A stretch of 64,000 nucleotides of DNA from Polytrichum commune. Taxonomy: Eukaryota > Streptophyta > Polytrichopsida > Polytrichales > Polytrichaceae. The notes beneath the pieces were generated by a model that saw only the letters and a list, made by a program, of their open reading frames with translations, was not told where the DNA came from and made no database searches. Shown one piece after another: positions 33,175-44,860 of the stretch. The position numbers and the translations under genes were made by a program. The stretch covers positions 15,549,501 through 15,613,500 of the forward strand of contig OX485805.1 in the NCBI GenBank assembly GCA_950295325.1, in the 5' to 3' direction. Position 1 is the first letter of the stretch. Every line of letters starts with the position of its first letter.

Positions 33175-33633
33175 TTAAGTTCGGGGACGATCATAAACAC
33201 ATTAACTTATTATGAAATTTGACCTTTCACTGTTGTTTAGGAATCGTTGTATGATGGATGCGTTGTAAGTTAGTGAATTCAAGTTGCAAAAAGGGTATGT
33301 GATTAGGGGAAGGCCTTGGTATACAGTGAATGAAACTTGTATTGATAAACCAACCTTGCATTAAGGTTGATGCAACTTCCAAACGATATTGAGCTTGCAT
33401 TTTTATGTATTTTTTCATCACATTACCTCATTCAGACTTACAAAATATCATCTGTGTGTATTGCAAGACAATGTGCAAGGTAATTTCTAATTATGGGAGC
33501 AAGCACGGTCAAGAATTAAAAAATGGTTCCAGTATACTAAAACCATAATTTTTTGGGTCAAACATTTAGTAGTAGTAGTAGTAGCAAAATGTTGTTTAAA
33601 TTGGAATGCTTTTCATAGCGCTCATTTATTGTT
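33175..33633. other. Intergenic, nothing recognised
   Basis: AT-rich. Includes a short (TAG)n run near 33570-33585. No gene. Confidence 0.4.
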
Positions 33634-33641
33634 GTGTTAGG

Positions 33642-34301
33642 CAGAGTTCGGGAAGTTTTTGAAGCCTTAGTGGCTAATTGCCGGTAGTTGCTACGAAGGG
33701 TCAGATTTTTCCCAATTTACATCGGCAACAGCCGGTCTTTTGTAAAATCAATCGGCCAATTGCCTATATTTTCATATTTTCATTGGCCAATATCCGATTA
33801 AATGGAATACATATCGGCACTAATTGTTTAAAAAATGTATGAAAAGTTATTAGAAATCATTTCTTAGTACAAAATCTTGAATAAGTGAAAAGAAAGGCAT
33901 GTTCGAAACTTTAAATTTGAAGAGTTAATATCCTTGGCATGAATTGAACCTAGCAATGCCTTCACCGCTTGAAGGCCAAGGGTCCCCCAATTCTTCATAG
34001 AAGCAATTGTATTTGGTCATGGAAAGGTTGCATAATTCAAAAAGTTTAAGGTTTAGGGTACTTCCTCAAGTGCATCATCAAATGCCCCAGACAAATAGCG
34101 CTCTGGATGCTTCCGGCTGAAATCCAGTAACTCACAAGAAGAATCGGCTACATTTCCGGGACATTTTTTGGTCCATCGGCTAATTGCCGGAGGAATGAAA
34201 TTACAGTCGGATTGCCATCCGATGGTTGGAAATTGGGACCGGCAATGAGGGGAAATCCATCGGCTGATAATGAACTAGCCGTCGGTTTTCCTCGAACATA
34301 G
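33642..34301 (-). mobile_element. hAT-like non-autonomous element, copy 2
   Basis: Same 660-bp unit as 18076 in the opposite orientation. It starts CAGAGTTCGGGAAG and ends CTCGAACATAG. Perfect 8-bp duplications GTGTTAGG lie at 33634-33641 and 34302-34309. The tRNA-like block is at 33932-33981. Divergence from copy 1 is low by eye (a few percent, scattered substitutions). Confidence 0.87.
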
Positions 34302-34309
34302 GTGTTAGG

Positions 34310-35155
34310 TACTCAACTATAGACTACCAAGATGAAATCTTCAAAACTTATCAATTAAAAGTATTGCTCAAAAGGTAATGGTTAAATATGGATTTGGATG
34401 TAGATTTCACAACCTTAAATATTTTGAGGTTTAATGATTTTTTTCATATTCCTTGATTTCACTATAAACCTTAGGGCACCATTACAAAAAAAAAATAGGA
34501 AGAAATCAATTTAATCTAATTCTATCATGTCTTAAACAAATTTCAGACAACCATGTGTCCAATATATTCACTTGCACACTACTTGCATCATCTTTTACAA
34601 TATGTAGACTTTTCTTGAAAAAAAAGAACGTCAACATAAATTGCTTGCCTTTGTAGATCAACGTGTTCTTTCAAATTTTTGTTATTTTTTTTTCCTTGAC
34701 AAAATTCTAAGTCAGTATATAGTTTTGAATCACTTTCACTTAAACTTGTTCAGGGTAATGGAGTTGTGTACTTGACCGTGCTTGCGACCTGCCTCTGGTT
34801 CAATAGTTTGAAAGTCTATGCTAGGTTCAGGTAGAGTATGATTGAGCTTATGGGTACAGTATTGAGCTTGAGACTTGAGTCAATGTATAATCTTCATGCA
34901 CTCATCAGATGTTAGTAGCCAAAATGAAAAATTCAGCCGAATTGAACTAGAATCAAGCCAAGATCCATGGCCGATTGAAACCAAGATGGATCAAGCAACC
35001 TGTGCACTTAAACATCAAAGCCACGTCTAAACATTAACAAAGTCGCCGTCTAAGCTTGAAGGAGAGTCGCAACATGCATGCTTCATCAAGTAACAAATGT
35101 GCAAGCATGCAGAAGAGAAATGGGTAAGGAGTGAGAGCATGTGTGTATAGGGTTG
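34310..35155. other. Intergenic, nothing recognised
   Basis: AT-rich to balanced sequence, with no gene, element end or known repeat landmark. Confidence 0.4.
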
Positions 35156-35167
35156 TTGATTAGCTCA

Positions 35168-35468
35168 TGAATAAATCTATAACCAACGTCGAACAATCTT
35201 ATGTGAATTTGAGTTCGTTGACCCTACCCTGCTCAAGAATCCTCTTGGTGCAAGGTGGGGTTTACTGCCCACCTTAGAGTGGGTGGGTTCTTGGCTTCCT
35301 ACTTACCTTTCTTCTTCTTCTTCTTCTTCTTCTTCTTCTTCTTCTTCTTCTTCTTCTTCTTCTCAAGTAGACAGAAGATTTCACAGCGGGAATCGAACCG
35401 CCAACCACTTCATTTGGAAATGGGTACCTCTTCACTATCACCTAGTACTTTAGGGTCATCTTGGACCT
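35168..35468 (-). mobile_element. tRNA-derived SINE, copy 1
   Basis: On the minus strand it begins GGTCCAAGATGACCC. It has an A-box-like GATAGTGAAGAGGTACCC and a B-box-like GGTTCGATTCCCGC, then TGTGAAATCTTCTGTCTACTT, a (GAA)n tract, and a body with GGCAGTAAACCCCACC and GAGGATTCTTGAGCAGGG, ending GTTGGTTATAGATTTATTCA. Flanking 12-bp duplications TTGATTAGCTCA are at 35156-35167 and 35469-35480. Non-coding; SINEs of this kind depend on LINE enzymes for retrotransposition. Confidence 0.85.
35310..35362. repeat. (TTC)n microsatellite inside the SINE
   Basis: About seventeen TTC units at the position where the other SINE copies have a short A- or G-rich linker, so it arose by expansion within this copy. 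Confidence 0.92.
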
Positions 35469-35540
35469 TTGATTAGCTCAATTTAATGGGACAATGCAAT
35501 ACAATTGCACATTCGATCTACAAGTTATCCAACCTACCCA

Positions 35541-35853
35541 CACTAGTAGAAAACTATGCCCCAAAAAAACCGCAATCGAAATCGGTTGCGGTTTTTTTGA
35601 CCAACCTGATCTACAATCGCTAAATAATTACAAATTTCTCTTTTATGTTTTGCGATTGCAATTTTTTAAAATTTGAAGCATGTAGTATATGTGTTTTCCA
35701 ATGATATATTATACGCCCCCAACTTCCTAAAATTATAGTCATTAAACCAAAAAAAACAACTTTACAGTCATTTAGCGACTGCAGATCAAGCTGGTCAGAA
35801 GAACCGCAATTGATTTCAACTGGAGTTCTTTTTGGCATAGTTTTCTACTAGTG
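35541..35853. mobile_element. CACTA-type non-autonomous element
   Basis: Perfect terminal inverted repeats of 20 bp begin CACTAGTAGAAAAC, typical of plant CACTA (En/Spm) elements. CCA flanks both sides (35538-35540 and 35854-35856), the 3-bp duplication of this superfamily. Subterminal foldback motifs include ACCGCAATCG / CGGTTGCGGT and CGCTAAAT / ATTTAGCG. 313 bp, no coding sequence. Confidence 0.92.
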
Positions 35854-35856
35854 CCA

Positions 35857-38661
35857 CATCCTATCTGAATCTATCTTGGAACTCCAAGTCTTTGATTCCA
35901 CGAAGATGTGTTTCTTGTATGTGTGGCAAGAGGCTCTGAACTTGAGAGGGAGTCGAGAAATTTAGTTGTGTTTAATGAGCCATGTGCGCTAGTTGTTGTC
36001 CAAACCTAGAGGAGGCAGATAAACAAATTCTAAGGAATAATAATAGATAAATAAATAAATAGATAGATAGATATATAGATATGAATATGGAAATTACTAC
36101 AAAGTTCGAAGCGACAAAGTTAGGGTAACACATAGTCGATCTATAGGTTAACCCATAATTGTTCATCTAACTGCTAATGTTTGGCTATAACCGTTATTAA
36201 AACTCTTACGAAGGTAATCAATCCTAAGCCGCCGCTGCCGCATCAAACTTAATTCTATTTGCCTACAAAAAAATATATAGATCTCATCCATGTGGACATT
36301 ACATGACCCTGGTGAACAATTAAATACTCAACCTAGCCGACTACGGATGCCTCGACCAAACATACTTGTCGCGAAAGGATGGCCCCTTGTAGAGTATGTC
36401 CTTCCATTCGGTTAGGTATAGAAACAATGAAAGTACGAGAGGTTTAGTGGGAAATGGAATAAAGCAAAGTCACATACATAGGAGAGTTGGACGGTGAAGG
36501 TTGGTAGGCATCCAATGCATCTTATTAACCGCCCCAAGCACACGACCTCGTCATTTTGGATAGGGCATCTTCCTTGGGGGAGCCCCCTTCGTCTCCAATA
36601 AACACGGCCGGGCCGCACGGGAATTGGGGGAGAAAATTTTAATGGATAAAAACGTAAGTCACGTGTCCTCGGCCCAAGCAATGAAATGAAAAGTCCAATC
36701 TATATATAACAAAATGTGTCTGTATAACCACCCCTGACTTTACAAAGGCATTGACCATTTTTAGAATTTGGAGTTTTGAAGGTTTGAAGTTTTTTTGGAG
36801 AATTTAAACCATGAGGCATTTCAATGAATGTGGGAACATATATATGGCCCATTCAAATTGCACGGGTTCCTCAAACTAGTGTGTGTTACTATGTGGAGTT
36901 ACACGGTGCAATAACATCTTACTCATGAGTTCGATTCGTACTGACAAAGGTTTAACAGGTTGTTAGGATATTATAGAACACAAATGACTTCACTTGGTAG
37001 AACATTACATTCTCGTTGAATAGTTATAGCATTTTGTAAGTCTGAATAGTAACACGCACTAATTGGGATAATCGGTGTAGTGACCAAGGGTTGTAGGAAT
37101 AAATGACATAGGATGTCTCACGGTCACCACCCTTAGTCAGGAGCCATGACGAAGAGAAATTCAAATCATTTCTTTAAGCATTGCTCCCAAACATAATAAA
37201 AAGTGGGCGGTCAGTTTTATTTTTCTTCGTTGTAACAACTTAATATGGTCATGGGGGTGGACTCTTGTAGTTAGGTTTTGGCTATCACTTAAACTAACTC
37301 AAGGAAAAGAACTCAAGGTACAAAGCCTCAAGGAAGACTAAGCTATTGTCTATAAGCATTAATGTCACATTGGATTAAGGTTTCTAACAACATTCCATGT
37401 CTCTCGCTCCTTCATTCCCTCTTGATAAAGCTTGATTCAGACTCTTTTGGTTCATTGGTTATTTCTCAATTATGTGTGGTTCCATCCTATGTGTGTGAAC
37501 TCCTATCACTCTAATTCCATTCACTTGTCAGTTGTGAAGCTCAAAAGCTTGGCAAGTAATCAATGGCTTATAGTCTAGACAAAGTCCGGGGTAGTGTCTT
37601 GTGAGTAACCACACATTCTTTGATTGCCATGAATTATGCTTGTGATGATCTCAAAGTTATATTCACTTAATCAACTTACAACCATCTTTCAAATTTTCGC
37701 AATTGTAATCACCACCTTCGTATTCGGTGGACATGGCAACTTGTCTCAAGAATCACCCGTTTTATCACATTAAGTTGAAAAGCTTAATATAGATACATGA
37801 GCCCATTTTCTAGCATGCCATTAGTACGTATGCATTTGTTTTTCTTTATAAACGTCTCATATACAGGGGGGTTGATTTCATAGTTACCCACGCACATCAT
37901 TTAGGTCAATGAAGAGTCAACCCCCTAGGATTTTGTTGGTCTCATTGCTAAGAAATGGGTGAGGTCTCGAATGTTGCTTCTAGAACTTAATCAGTTGAAC
38001 GGTTTTTTTATTTTTTATTTTTTAAGTTATAGTAAATAATCTTCGGTCTTCCACCTCCATTGTTGATGACTTGACATGAGCAATAGGAAGTCATAGCCCA
38101 CCACTACATTGTGCACATTTTGGAGATGGGGAGTTATTGCATATGAGCGTACCATGCTTTCATCCAACAAAATTAACTTGAAATATTATGTACTAGGTCA
38201 TATGCTACTACTTTTGAATACTTTGGCACATGAACTCGCTTCCAAAACTCCGAATTGGTTTTAACATGACACATTTGAGTTGTTTCAACCACAACCTATT
38301 GAGGGCAGGCGTTCAACATGGATGGATGAGAGGTACACTCAAATGCAACAATTCTCTCTCATTACAGGATTTCATGCATGTGCACATGAGATATCACACT
38401 TTAGTTGGATTTGGATGTTATGCTTCAGAAGACAATGATGATGTGATATTTATTTCAGAAGGCTATGGTCACCCCCATGGTGTAAATTTGCCCCACCTCC
38501 AAAGAAGGCGCAAAGGGAAAAAGGAGAAAATATCACATATGAACATAATTCTCATTCATCCAACATAAAACCTTGAAATAATATGCAACTTGGATATTAT
38601 TATTTTAGTCAATTTGACACCGGATCAAATTGAAAGACTTCTAATTAGTGCAGGCCAAGTA
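35857..38661. other. Repeat-derived intergenic DNA
   Basis: No gene recognised. It contains a tetranucleotide tract (AAAT/GATA) at 36040-36080. A segment at 38290-38580 resembles 21510-21600 and 14140-14230 ('CATGGATGGATGAGAGGTA', 'CATCCAACATAAAA..GAAAT'). The 112-codon plus-strand frame at 38230-38568 falls in this repeat and is not credible. Confidence 0.45.
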
Positions 38662-38676
38662 ATTTGAGATAAATTG

Positions 38677-38966
38677 TTGTCCGAGATGACCCTAAAGTAC
38701 CGGGTGGTAGTGGAGAGGTACTCATTTCTAAATGGAGTGGTTGACAGTTCAATTTCTGCTGTGAAATCTTCTCTCTACTTGATGAAGGGAGGGGGGGGCA
38801 ACAACCCCAAAAAAACTAGTTAGATAGGTAAAAAGCCAAGAGCCTAACCACCACAAGGTAGGCAATAAACCCCACCCTGCACCAAGAGGATTCTTGAGCA
38901 GGGTAAGACCAACGGGCTCAAATTCACTTTAAATTGCATGGCGTTGGTTATTTCATTTATATATTT
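38677..38966 (+). mobile_element. tRNA-derived SINE, copy 2
   Basis: Same element as 35168 in plus orientation: TTGTCCGAGATGACCC, GTGGTAGTGGAGAGGTAC (A-box-like), CAGTTCAATTTCTGC (B-box region), linker with a G run, CCAAGAGCCTAACCACC, GAGGATTCTTGAGCAGGG, GTTGGTTATTTCATTTATAT. Flanking 15-bp duplications ATTTGAGATAAATTG are at 38662-38676 and 38967-38981, perfect. Confidence 0.88.
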
Positions 38967-38981
38967 ATTTGAGATAAATTG

Positions 38982-39276
38982 ACAATAAAAATTGAGGGGG
39001 TGAAGTTGGGTTCCTTCACAAGGGCTCCAAGCTGAGTCTAAGCTACATATAGCCTACACAGGCCTAGTGAAAAAATTAAACAATTATGACCACTATAGGG
39101 ACAACTTCTCGGGAGCTCGTCGAAGAATACTCTTTAATTCGCCACCTAACTTAGCAAGTGTAAAGTGAGGACCAAAACTCTTGTGATGGGACATGTCTTT
39201 AGAGCGACTTAAGTTACTTTCTATTGACGGCATCAACCATGAAAAGTTCCAAGCACAGTACCGAAGTATTGGACTG
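38982..39276. other. Intergenic, nothing recognised
   Basis: It includes a short CACCTAACTTAGCAAGTG motif that might relate to the following duplication. No gene. Confidence 0.35.
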
Positions 39277-40258
39277 TAGTTTCCTAGCAACTTGGGTATA
39301 AAATCTATAAATAAAAGGGTGCCTAAATTTCTAGGAAATTATTGATGTAGTTTGTGTAATTGTTTTTCTAGAAGATCAAATCAATGCCCAAATTGTAGAC
39401 TTGTCTTGGCTCACATGTGTTGTGATTCAATACGTTAGCTTTTATGTATCAATAGGTCTAAACATGTAGTCCAAAGTCGATCGTGAGTCTTTTGTGTCTC
39501 GTCATTTAAAAACTTCTAACCCATAATCTTTCATGAATGCAACATATCTCTCACATGTAACAAACCATGTCACATAAGAGTTTAGGGTAACTAATGAGAG
39601 CTTTAGAGGGGACGGTAAGAGTTTAGTGTAAATCGGCCGCCTTAGGTGGAATTAGCAATAGCCATCCAAAAACAATAAGAGAAACTTGGATGAATGCCTA
39701 ACTTATTGAAACTGCCTGATTTTGATATATTATATACCGGGTTGCCTAACTATTTTGGTCGCTTTAATCAATTATTAGGCAAAGACATGCCCAAGCTACA
39801 ATGAAACTGTGGTAGTTTCCTAGCAACTTGGGTAGAAAATATATAAATAGAAGGGTGCCTAGATTTCTAGGAAATCATTGACTTGATTTGCATTATTTAA
39901 AATTTTAAAAGTCCAAATCATAGAAGCTTAGCTCACATGTGTTGTGATTCAATCAATTAGCCATTCTAAACAGTTCTAACCCACAACCTTTCACAAATAT
40001 AACATTTCTCTCGCACATGACAAAGCATGTCACAAAATAGTTTAGGGTAACTAATGTGAGCTTTAGAGGTGAAGGTAAGGGTTTAGTGTAAATCGGCAAC
40101 CTTGGGTGAAATTAGCAATAGCCATCTTAAAATCATAACAAAATATTGGATCAATGCCTAACTTTTCTTGATTGTATTTTGAAATTATACAATTTGGATA
40201 TATTATTTTTCAAGTTGCCAAACTATTTTGGGCACTTTATTTAAATATTAGGCAAATG
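39277..40258 (+). repeat. Tandem duplication of a ~500-bp segment (period 536)
   Basis: The copies begin TAGTTTCCTAGCAACTTGGG at 39277 and 39813. They share in order 'TAAAAGGGTGCCTA/TAGAAGGGTGCCTA', 'TCACATGTGTTGTGATTCAA', 'GTTTAGGGTAACTAATG', 'GAATTAGCAATAGCCATC/GAAATTAGCAATAGCCATC' and 'CAATTATTAGGCAAA/AAATATTAGGCAAA'. Each has a TATA-box-like ATAAATA near its start. They could be two LTRs left by an internal deletion, but no TG..CA ends or flanking duplication were found. Confidence 0.75.
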
Positions 40259-42147
40259 GAAGACATTGTAAGGTGGGTTATATTAGGTTCCAAAACACCC
40301 CTTAGTGAACCTTTCCTCTACACGCAAGCTTGGACTCAAGATCGAAGTTGAAATCTGGCAGGAAAGTGGTGCCATCTTATCACCACTTCATTCATTCATT
40401 CATACTTTGGACTCGGACCCTAATGCGATCCCCCCCCCCCCCCCTCGGGATCCAAGTTTTTCACTCCCTCAACCGATAAGGTTGCTCGATTTTAGAGTTT
40501 TCTATGGTCTTAGACCCCCAAAGTAAACCTATCCTTGAAGCATCAAGGTCCCCGCATTAACTTCTATGTTCAAACCTAAGGACCAATGTTCAAGATTGCC
40601 TTTCAAATGCAATTTGGCCCTTCAAAATATACCTCTCTCAAAACAACCCTTCAAAACGCAACCCCAAATTGAAAATGAAGACGTCACTTGAAGTCCTAGA
40701 TATAATCTACCCACCACAAGAACCAACAAGCATAGGACATTTGTCACTACAAGAAGTCGAGTTCAATGGTTGATTCTTAATTCTTCACATTACACTGGAC
40801 ACACGTACCATATAACTCATGCACAAGTTCAATACGAGTTTTGCATCTCATTTCTATATTCTTAGATTGACGTCTTGGATTTGAACCAACCCTTCAACTG
40901 AACCGAAGGACTGAAACTTGTGGGCCCTTCAAAATGAAACTCATACGAGGGCCTCAATCTCGAACACTACTTACTAAAAGAACCAACACGTTCTCACACC
41001 TAAAGTCTCGAAGGAAGGGCCTAAAATCTCAAGACCACACGTCACAAGTGTCCCATTGTAGTAGGCGTCTCCGCCATGTGGCACACCACCCCGTGCGCCC
41101 CCTCCTCTCCTCTCCCGTTGGAAGAGCAAAAACCGAACCGACCTCCTTTTGGAGGTCAAATCGAAAGCTCTCCTTTAATTTAGTAGGGAGAGCACGACTT
41201 AGCTTGTCTGTGGCATAAATAAGAAGCTATACAAGTACCCCATTCGAGGGGGGGGGGGGGGAGAAAGTGTTTGGTGGCGATCGACAACATGAATCGAGGC
41301 GCCCTATCATAGCTAATGGAGTGTCATCTAGGAAACCGACGTCTTTGTATGATGTTGTTGCAACATATAAGGTAAAGGTAAGGTGAGGTAGGCCCATGTG
41401 TGATGAGTGCAAGGAGCCTGCTGTCCGTGTGAGGAGAAGAAGCTAAACGTATGGCTAGCTAGGCCTATAACGCCCTAGCTTGTGTAGGTTGTGGGCTTTA
41501 TTGAACGTCGGACCGAGTTGGTTTCGACGGTTTCAGGCTTTATAACATAAGCCCCCCGCCCCTCTCCCGCCCGCTTCCTTTTAGGTGTATCTTATGTAAA
41601 CAAACAAATAAACATATATAGCAATATATATGACCACGTCCCAAGGCACTTGAGGATCGGAGTCGATTGAAGAGGAGAGAGAGAGAGAGAGGGGGAGAAG
41701 GAGCTAGGCTTGGCTTGGCTTTGATTTTCCTCACTAAAATCATGCCGTGTGTACTTGCGCGTTGGGGGCCACCCCGCGGCACGCGATTGGCCGAGAGGAG
41801 TTCCGTCCGAGTCACTCGGGGCCCACGTATCCCGACCTTTGCTGTTTTTCTACTCCTTTGGGAACCCCCCCGCCATACCTACTTTTGTCTTTCCCCACGT
41901 ACGCATCCCGGGCTTGGGGAACGGGCCCATGATGGTGCCCTAAAGAGGAGGACCGGGCTAGAAGGAGGGAGGGAAGAAGGAAGGGAGCGAGGGAGGGAGG
42001 GTCAAATACTCAACCGCCCTAACGAGTCACCAAACCCTAACTAAGGAATCCGGTTGTGCTTTCAAACGAAAACGAACATGGCATGCATGGGAAACGCATT
42101 TTTCAAAGCCCGGGGAGGCCGAACGAACGAGGCTAATAATGATGGGA
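40259..42147. other. Intergenic, partly GC-rich, no gene identified
   Basis: 40310-40520 resembles 15130-15340. C run at 40431-40442 and G run at 41249-41262; (GA)n at 41671-41690. The stretch 41690-42000 is GC-rich with overlapping frames on both strands (41540-41815 minus, 41667-42044 plus), as expected from base composition rather than coding. Confidence 0.4.
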
Positions 42148-42500
42148 GTGAAAGTGCATCGCGATGGTTTCAAACCGGCTGGCTAATTCCCCTAGCGTGG
42201 CGGAGTTAGCGGTAGCCTCCGTGAGATAGAGGCTCATCTCGACATGCTGGTCCAATCGGAAGGATGACTTGAGGGGTTCCTAGGATTACATCTTTTAAAT
42301 AATGATGGAAACTTATCTCTAATGCGGTTGTATAGGGGACACTCCTCCAACACAAAGTGTGTCGCCTCCTTCTTTTCAACTACATTATAAGAGCGAAAGT
42401 GGTAAGGTCTATCATCTCTAGAGATAGGGACGCTTGACGAAATTTTAATGGCAAGTCTACTATTGTTCTTTTGAGTCCTTGCAATTGCATGCCTCCACAA
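42148..42500 (-). pseudogene. LINE reverse-transcriptase ORF, C-terminal fragment
   Basis: The minus strand reads MWRHAIARTQKNNSRLAI, then YNVVEKKEATHFVLEECPLY, then NRIRDKFPSLFKRC (42234-42500). After a frameshift near 42270 it continues SSFRLDQHVEMSLYLTEAT to about 42150. This is the pattern of the region after the RT domain in non-LTR retrotransposons, where a zinc-knuckle-like motif precedes HF-x-L-x-CPLY and IRDKF. The two leading Cys of the knuckle are replaced (YHFRSY), while the His and last Cys remain. The RT domain itself is absent, consistent with truncation. Inactive. Confidence 0.75.
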
Positions 42501-42589
42501 ATGCCCATAATAAGATATGTGGCTCTATTGTGGCCACTTCCAACTCCACAAACTTTTCATTGGCCGTTGGATCCAGCTAGCCGGGAATC

Positions 42590-42850
42590 GTCTTGTACAT
42601 TTCGATGATGTGAACCATCGTGAAGGCCGTCGTTTCAAGTTAGTGAATTGGAGTTAATATTCAGAAGTTATAGTAGATCGAACTGGAGATTTGAATTTAT
42701 CAGGTGGTCACATAGGCCTTCCCACTTGTGTGTTACTTGCTAGAGTGATTAACCTACTTTGAGCACACCGTCCAATCTCATTGTAACATGTGTGTGTTTT
42801 GGTGTCCGTTCTTTAATCACATGCGTTGTCACGTACCACCCAAATATAGG
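42590..42850 (+). repeat. Dispersed repeat D3
   Basis: Landmarks: 'GTGGTCACATAGGCCTTCCC', 'TTTGAGCACACCGTCCAATC', 'TGTGTTTTGGTGTCCGTTC', 'ACCCAAATATAGGTG'. Confidence 0.65.
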
Positions 42851-43079
42851 TGCCCAACTAACAAGGAACAAGGGTGACCACGTAATGCCCAAGACACCCA
42901 ACACACATACACATGGTTTCAGTTGACCACCGGTCGACGCATTAAACCACATGCTCCCAACGACCTAGCCCCCATTTACATGATGGTGTCTTTCAAACAT
43001 CGGGCCTTGAGCATGGCAAGCAAGTGTTGTAGATGTCTAAGTAAATGATGGAGTTTCTACTTATAATGTATCTTTTCCT

Positions 43080-43360
43080 TGGTCCGAGATGATTCTAAAT
43101 TACCGGGTGATAGTGGAGAGGTACCCAATTTTGAATGGAGTGGTTGGCGGTTTGATTCCCGCTGTGAAATTTTCTTTCTACTTGACTAAATTTTTTTTAA
43201 AAAAAACTAGTCAAGTAGGTAGGAAGCCAAGAGCCCACCCACCGCAAGGTAGGCAGTTCACCCCATCTTGCACCAAGAGGATTCTTGAACAGGGTAGGGC
43301 CAACAAGCTTAAATTCATGTCGGATTGCCTGATGTTGGTAATTTTTGTATATTCATGTTT
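43080..43360 (+). mobile_element. tRNA-derived SINE, copy 3
   Basis: GGTCCGAGATGATTC, GTGATAGTGGAGAGGTACCC (A-box-like), GCGGTTTGATTCCCGC (B-box-like), a T8A8 linker, CCAAGAGCCCACCCACC, GAGGATTCTTGAACAGGG, TGTTGGTAATTTTTGTAT. The polymerase III boxes are best preserved in this copy. Its target duplication is not clear; a T-rich tract follows the 3' end. Confidence 0.8.
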
Positions 43361-44378
43361 TTTTTTTCTTCTTGTAGGAATGACTTAGACTTGTGTTCTA
43401 ATATCACATATGTGATTCTTAGATTCCACTCGGTTTCAAAATGAATATTGGGAGCTCAACTTAAACATGACTCATATCCATAGACACAAGACTCTTCTTG
43501 AAGACAAATAACGTTGTTAGTAGCGATGAGTAGCAATCAATTCTCCCCTTTCTTTCCATTTCTTTTCCCCTTAATCGACCCTAACCCCTAAGCCCTAAAA
43601 ACCCTTTGCTTGCTTTGGGGAGCTTCTTTGTCGGAAAGGCAAGGGAGTGCTCCGAAACTGCACGTTTGGTCTTACGATGTCCAACTCAAGGGTGGTAACG
43701 ACTTTTATTATTATCACACCCAACAAAGGCCGTGCTTGGGCTTTGTGCTCCTACAACAACATGCAGGCCCCAACCGAAAAAGAAAGAATGTTCTTGTAAT
43801 CTTTCAACCCAAGCTCAAGTGATTCTTCACGGAGCCATTAGGGTTTGGCCCCACCATAGCCGAGCCATGGCATGACCTTTTTCGCTCCACAATGGCTCGT
43901 GTCCACAACTCTCCTCATGGTACGAACCTAAAATGATCCGGACCATGTGTATAAGTTTTTTCTATACGTTAAAAACATGCAAACGCCTCCCCAATGCGCC
44001 ACATGTAAGCTTCGATTCGGATGCTCCACATCTAAGGCACCCCGGCTCACCCCGAGTTCGTGTGTAGGAGTCGAAGCCGCATTTTTGGGGTGGGAATGGT
44101 TTGTTATAAGCATGCGCCCGCCTCCTTTTTGATGAGACGGGGGAATATATATAGGGCCTCGGGCTTTGGACTCCCATTATGAGCGATCATTGTCTATCCC
44201 GCTCTCCCACTCAACCAACTTGCAAGGACTCATCCAATTGTATCATGCTCACTCGCTCCTAAGCAAGCAACGTATGAATGGGGGAACACGGACTACGACA
44301 CAAAACATGGCGTTTAGTGTCATATAGTATTTTAAGCCACCATGGTAACTTTTTGGGTGCCACGTCTTATGAATACAA
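43361..44378. other. Unique-looking segment, no gene identified
   Basis: Balanced composition with overlapping 61-71-codon frames near 43930-44180 on both strands and none with motifs. A candidate site for a decayed gene, but no evidence supports one. Confidence 0.3.
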
Positions 44379-44860
44379 TCCACCCTCGATAAATGTTACA
44401 CTTATAATCGTTAACTCATTATATTTGTTAACAAAATCGTACTCCCCTCATATTGCTAACTAGAATGTTAACTATGTTAAATGTTAACAACAATTTACTC
44501 CCCTCTTTGTTAATTTGCCACTTATAAATGTTAACCTCTGAAATACGTCCAATATTGTGTGATGGCATCCATTACATTGACTCACAACCTTTCAAAGTGG
44601 CAAAAGCCACCAAATTTGACTTTTGTGATCAAATTATTCATATGGACTATATTGATTCTTATTTTGTTTCATAAAAATAAAAGATTGATTTGATACACAT
44701 ATTTTATATATGATAATTTTGCAAAACTCTCCCTCCATAATTGTAATGAATTTATATTTGTTAAACATTCAAAAAGCTCCCTTTATAACTGTTACAATGT
44801 TAACTCACTATAAATGTTAGGAAAATTTTACTCCAGAGCCTAACATTTATAGAGGGTGGA
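44379..44860. mobile_element. MITE with TCCACCCTC...ATAAATGTTA ends
   Basis: TCCACCCTCGATAAATGTTA at left and its inverse (one mismatch) ending at 44860 bound 482 bp. Internal inverted pairs of GTTAACTCA...ATAAATGTTA extend the symmetry. AT-rich, with no coding sequence. Target duplication unclear. Confidence 0.7.

Noticed and set aside
36925-36965. A second SINE family based on a GAGTTCGATTCGT B-box-like motif
   Set aside because: Only the B-box is convincing. No second copy with shared boundaries was found.
39277-40258. A complete LTR retrotransposon
   Set aside because: The two copies are adjacent with only ~50 bp between them, with no internal region, primer-binding site or flanking duplication.
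41540-42044. 91-codon minus and 125-codon plus frames
   Set aside because: GC-rich and purine-biased sequence with (GA)n; overlapping on both strands; no recognisable domain.
43107-43165. A genuine tRNA gene at the SINE head
   Set aside because: The A- and B-box-like motifs are correctly spaced, but no acceptor stem closes around them and the sequence continues into a shared SINE body.
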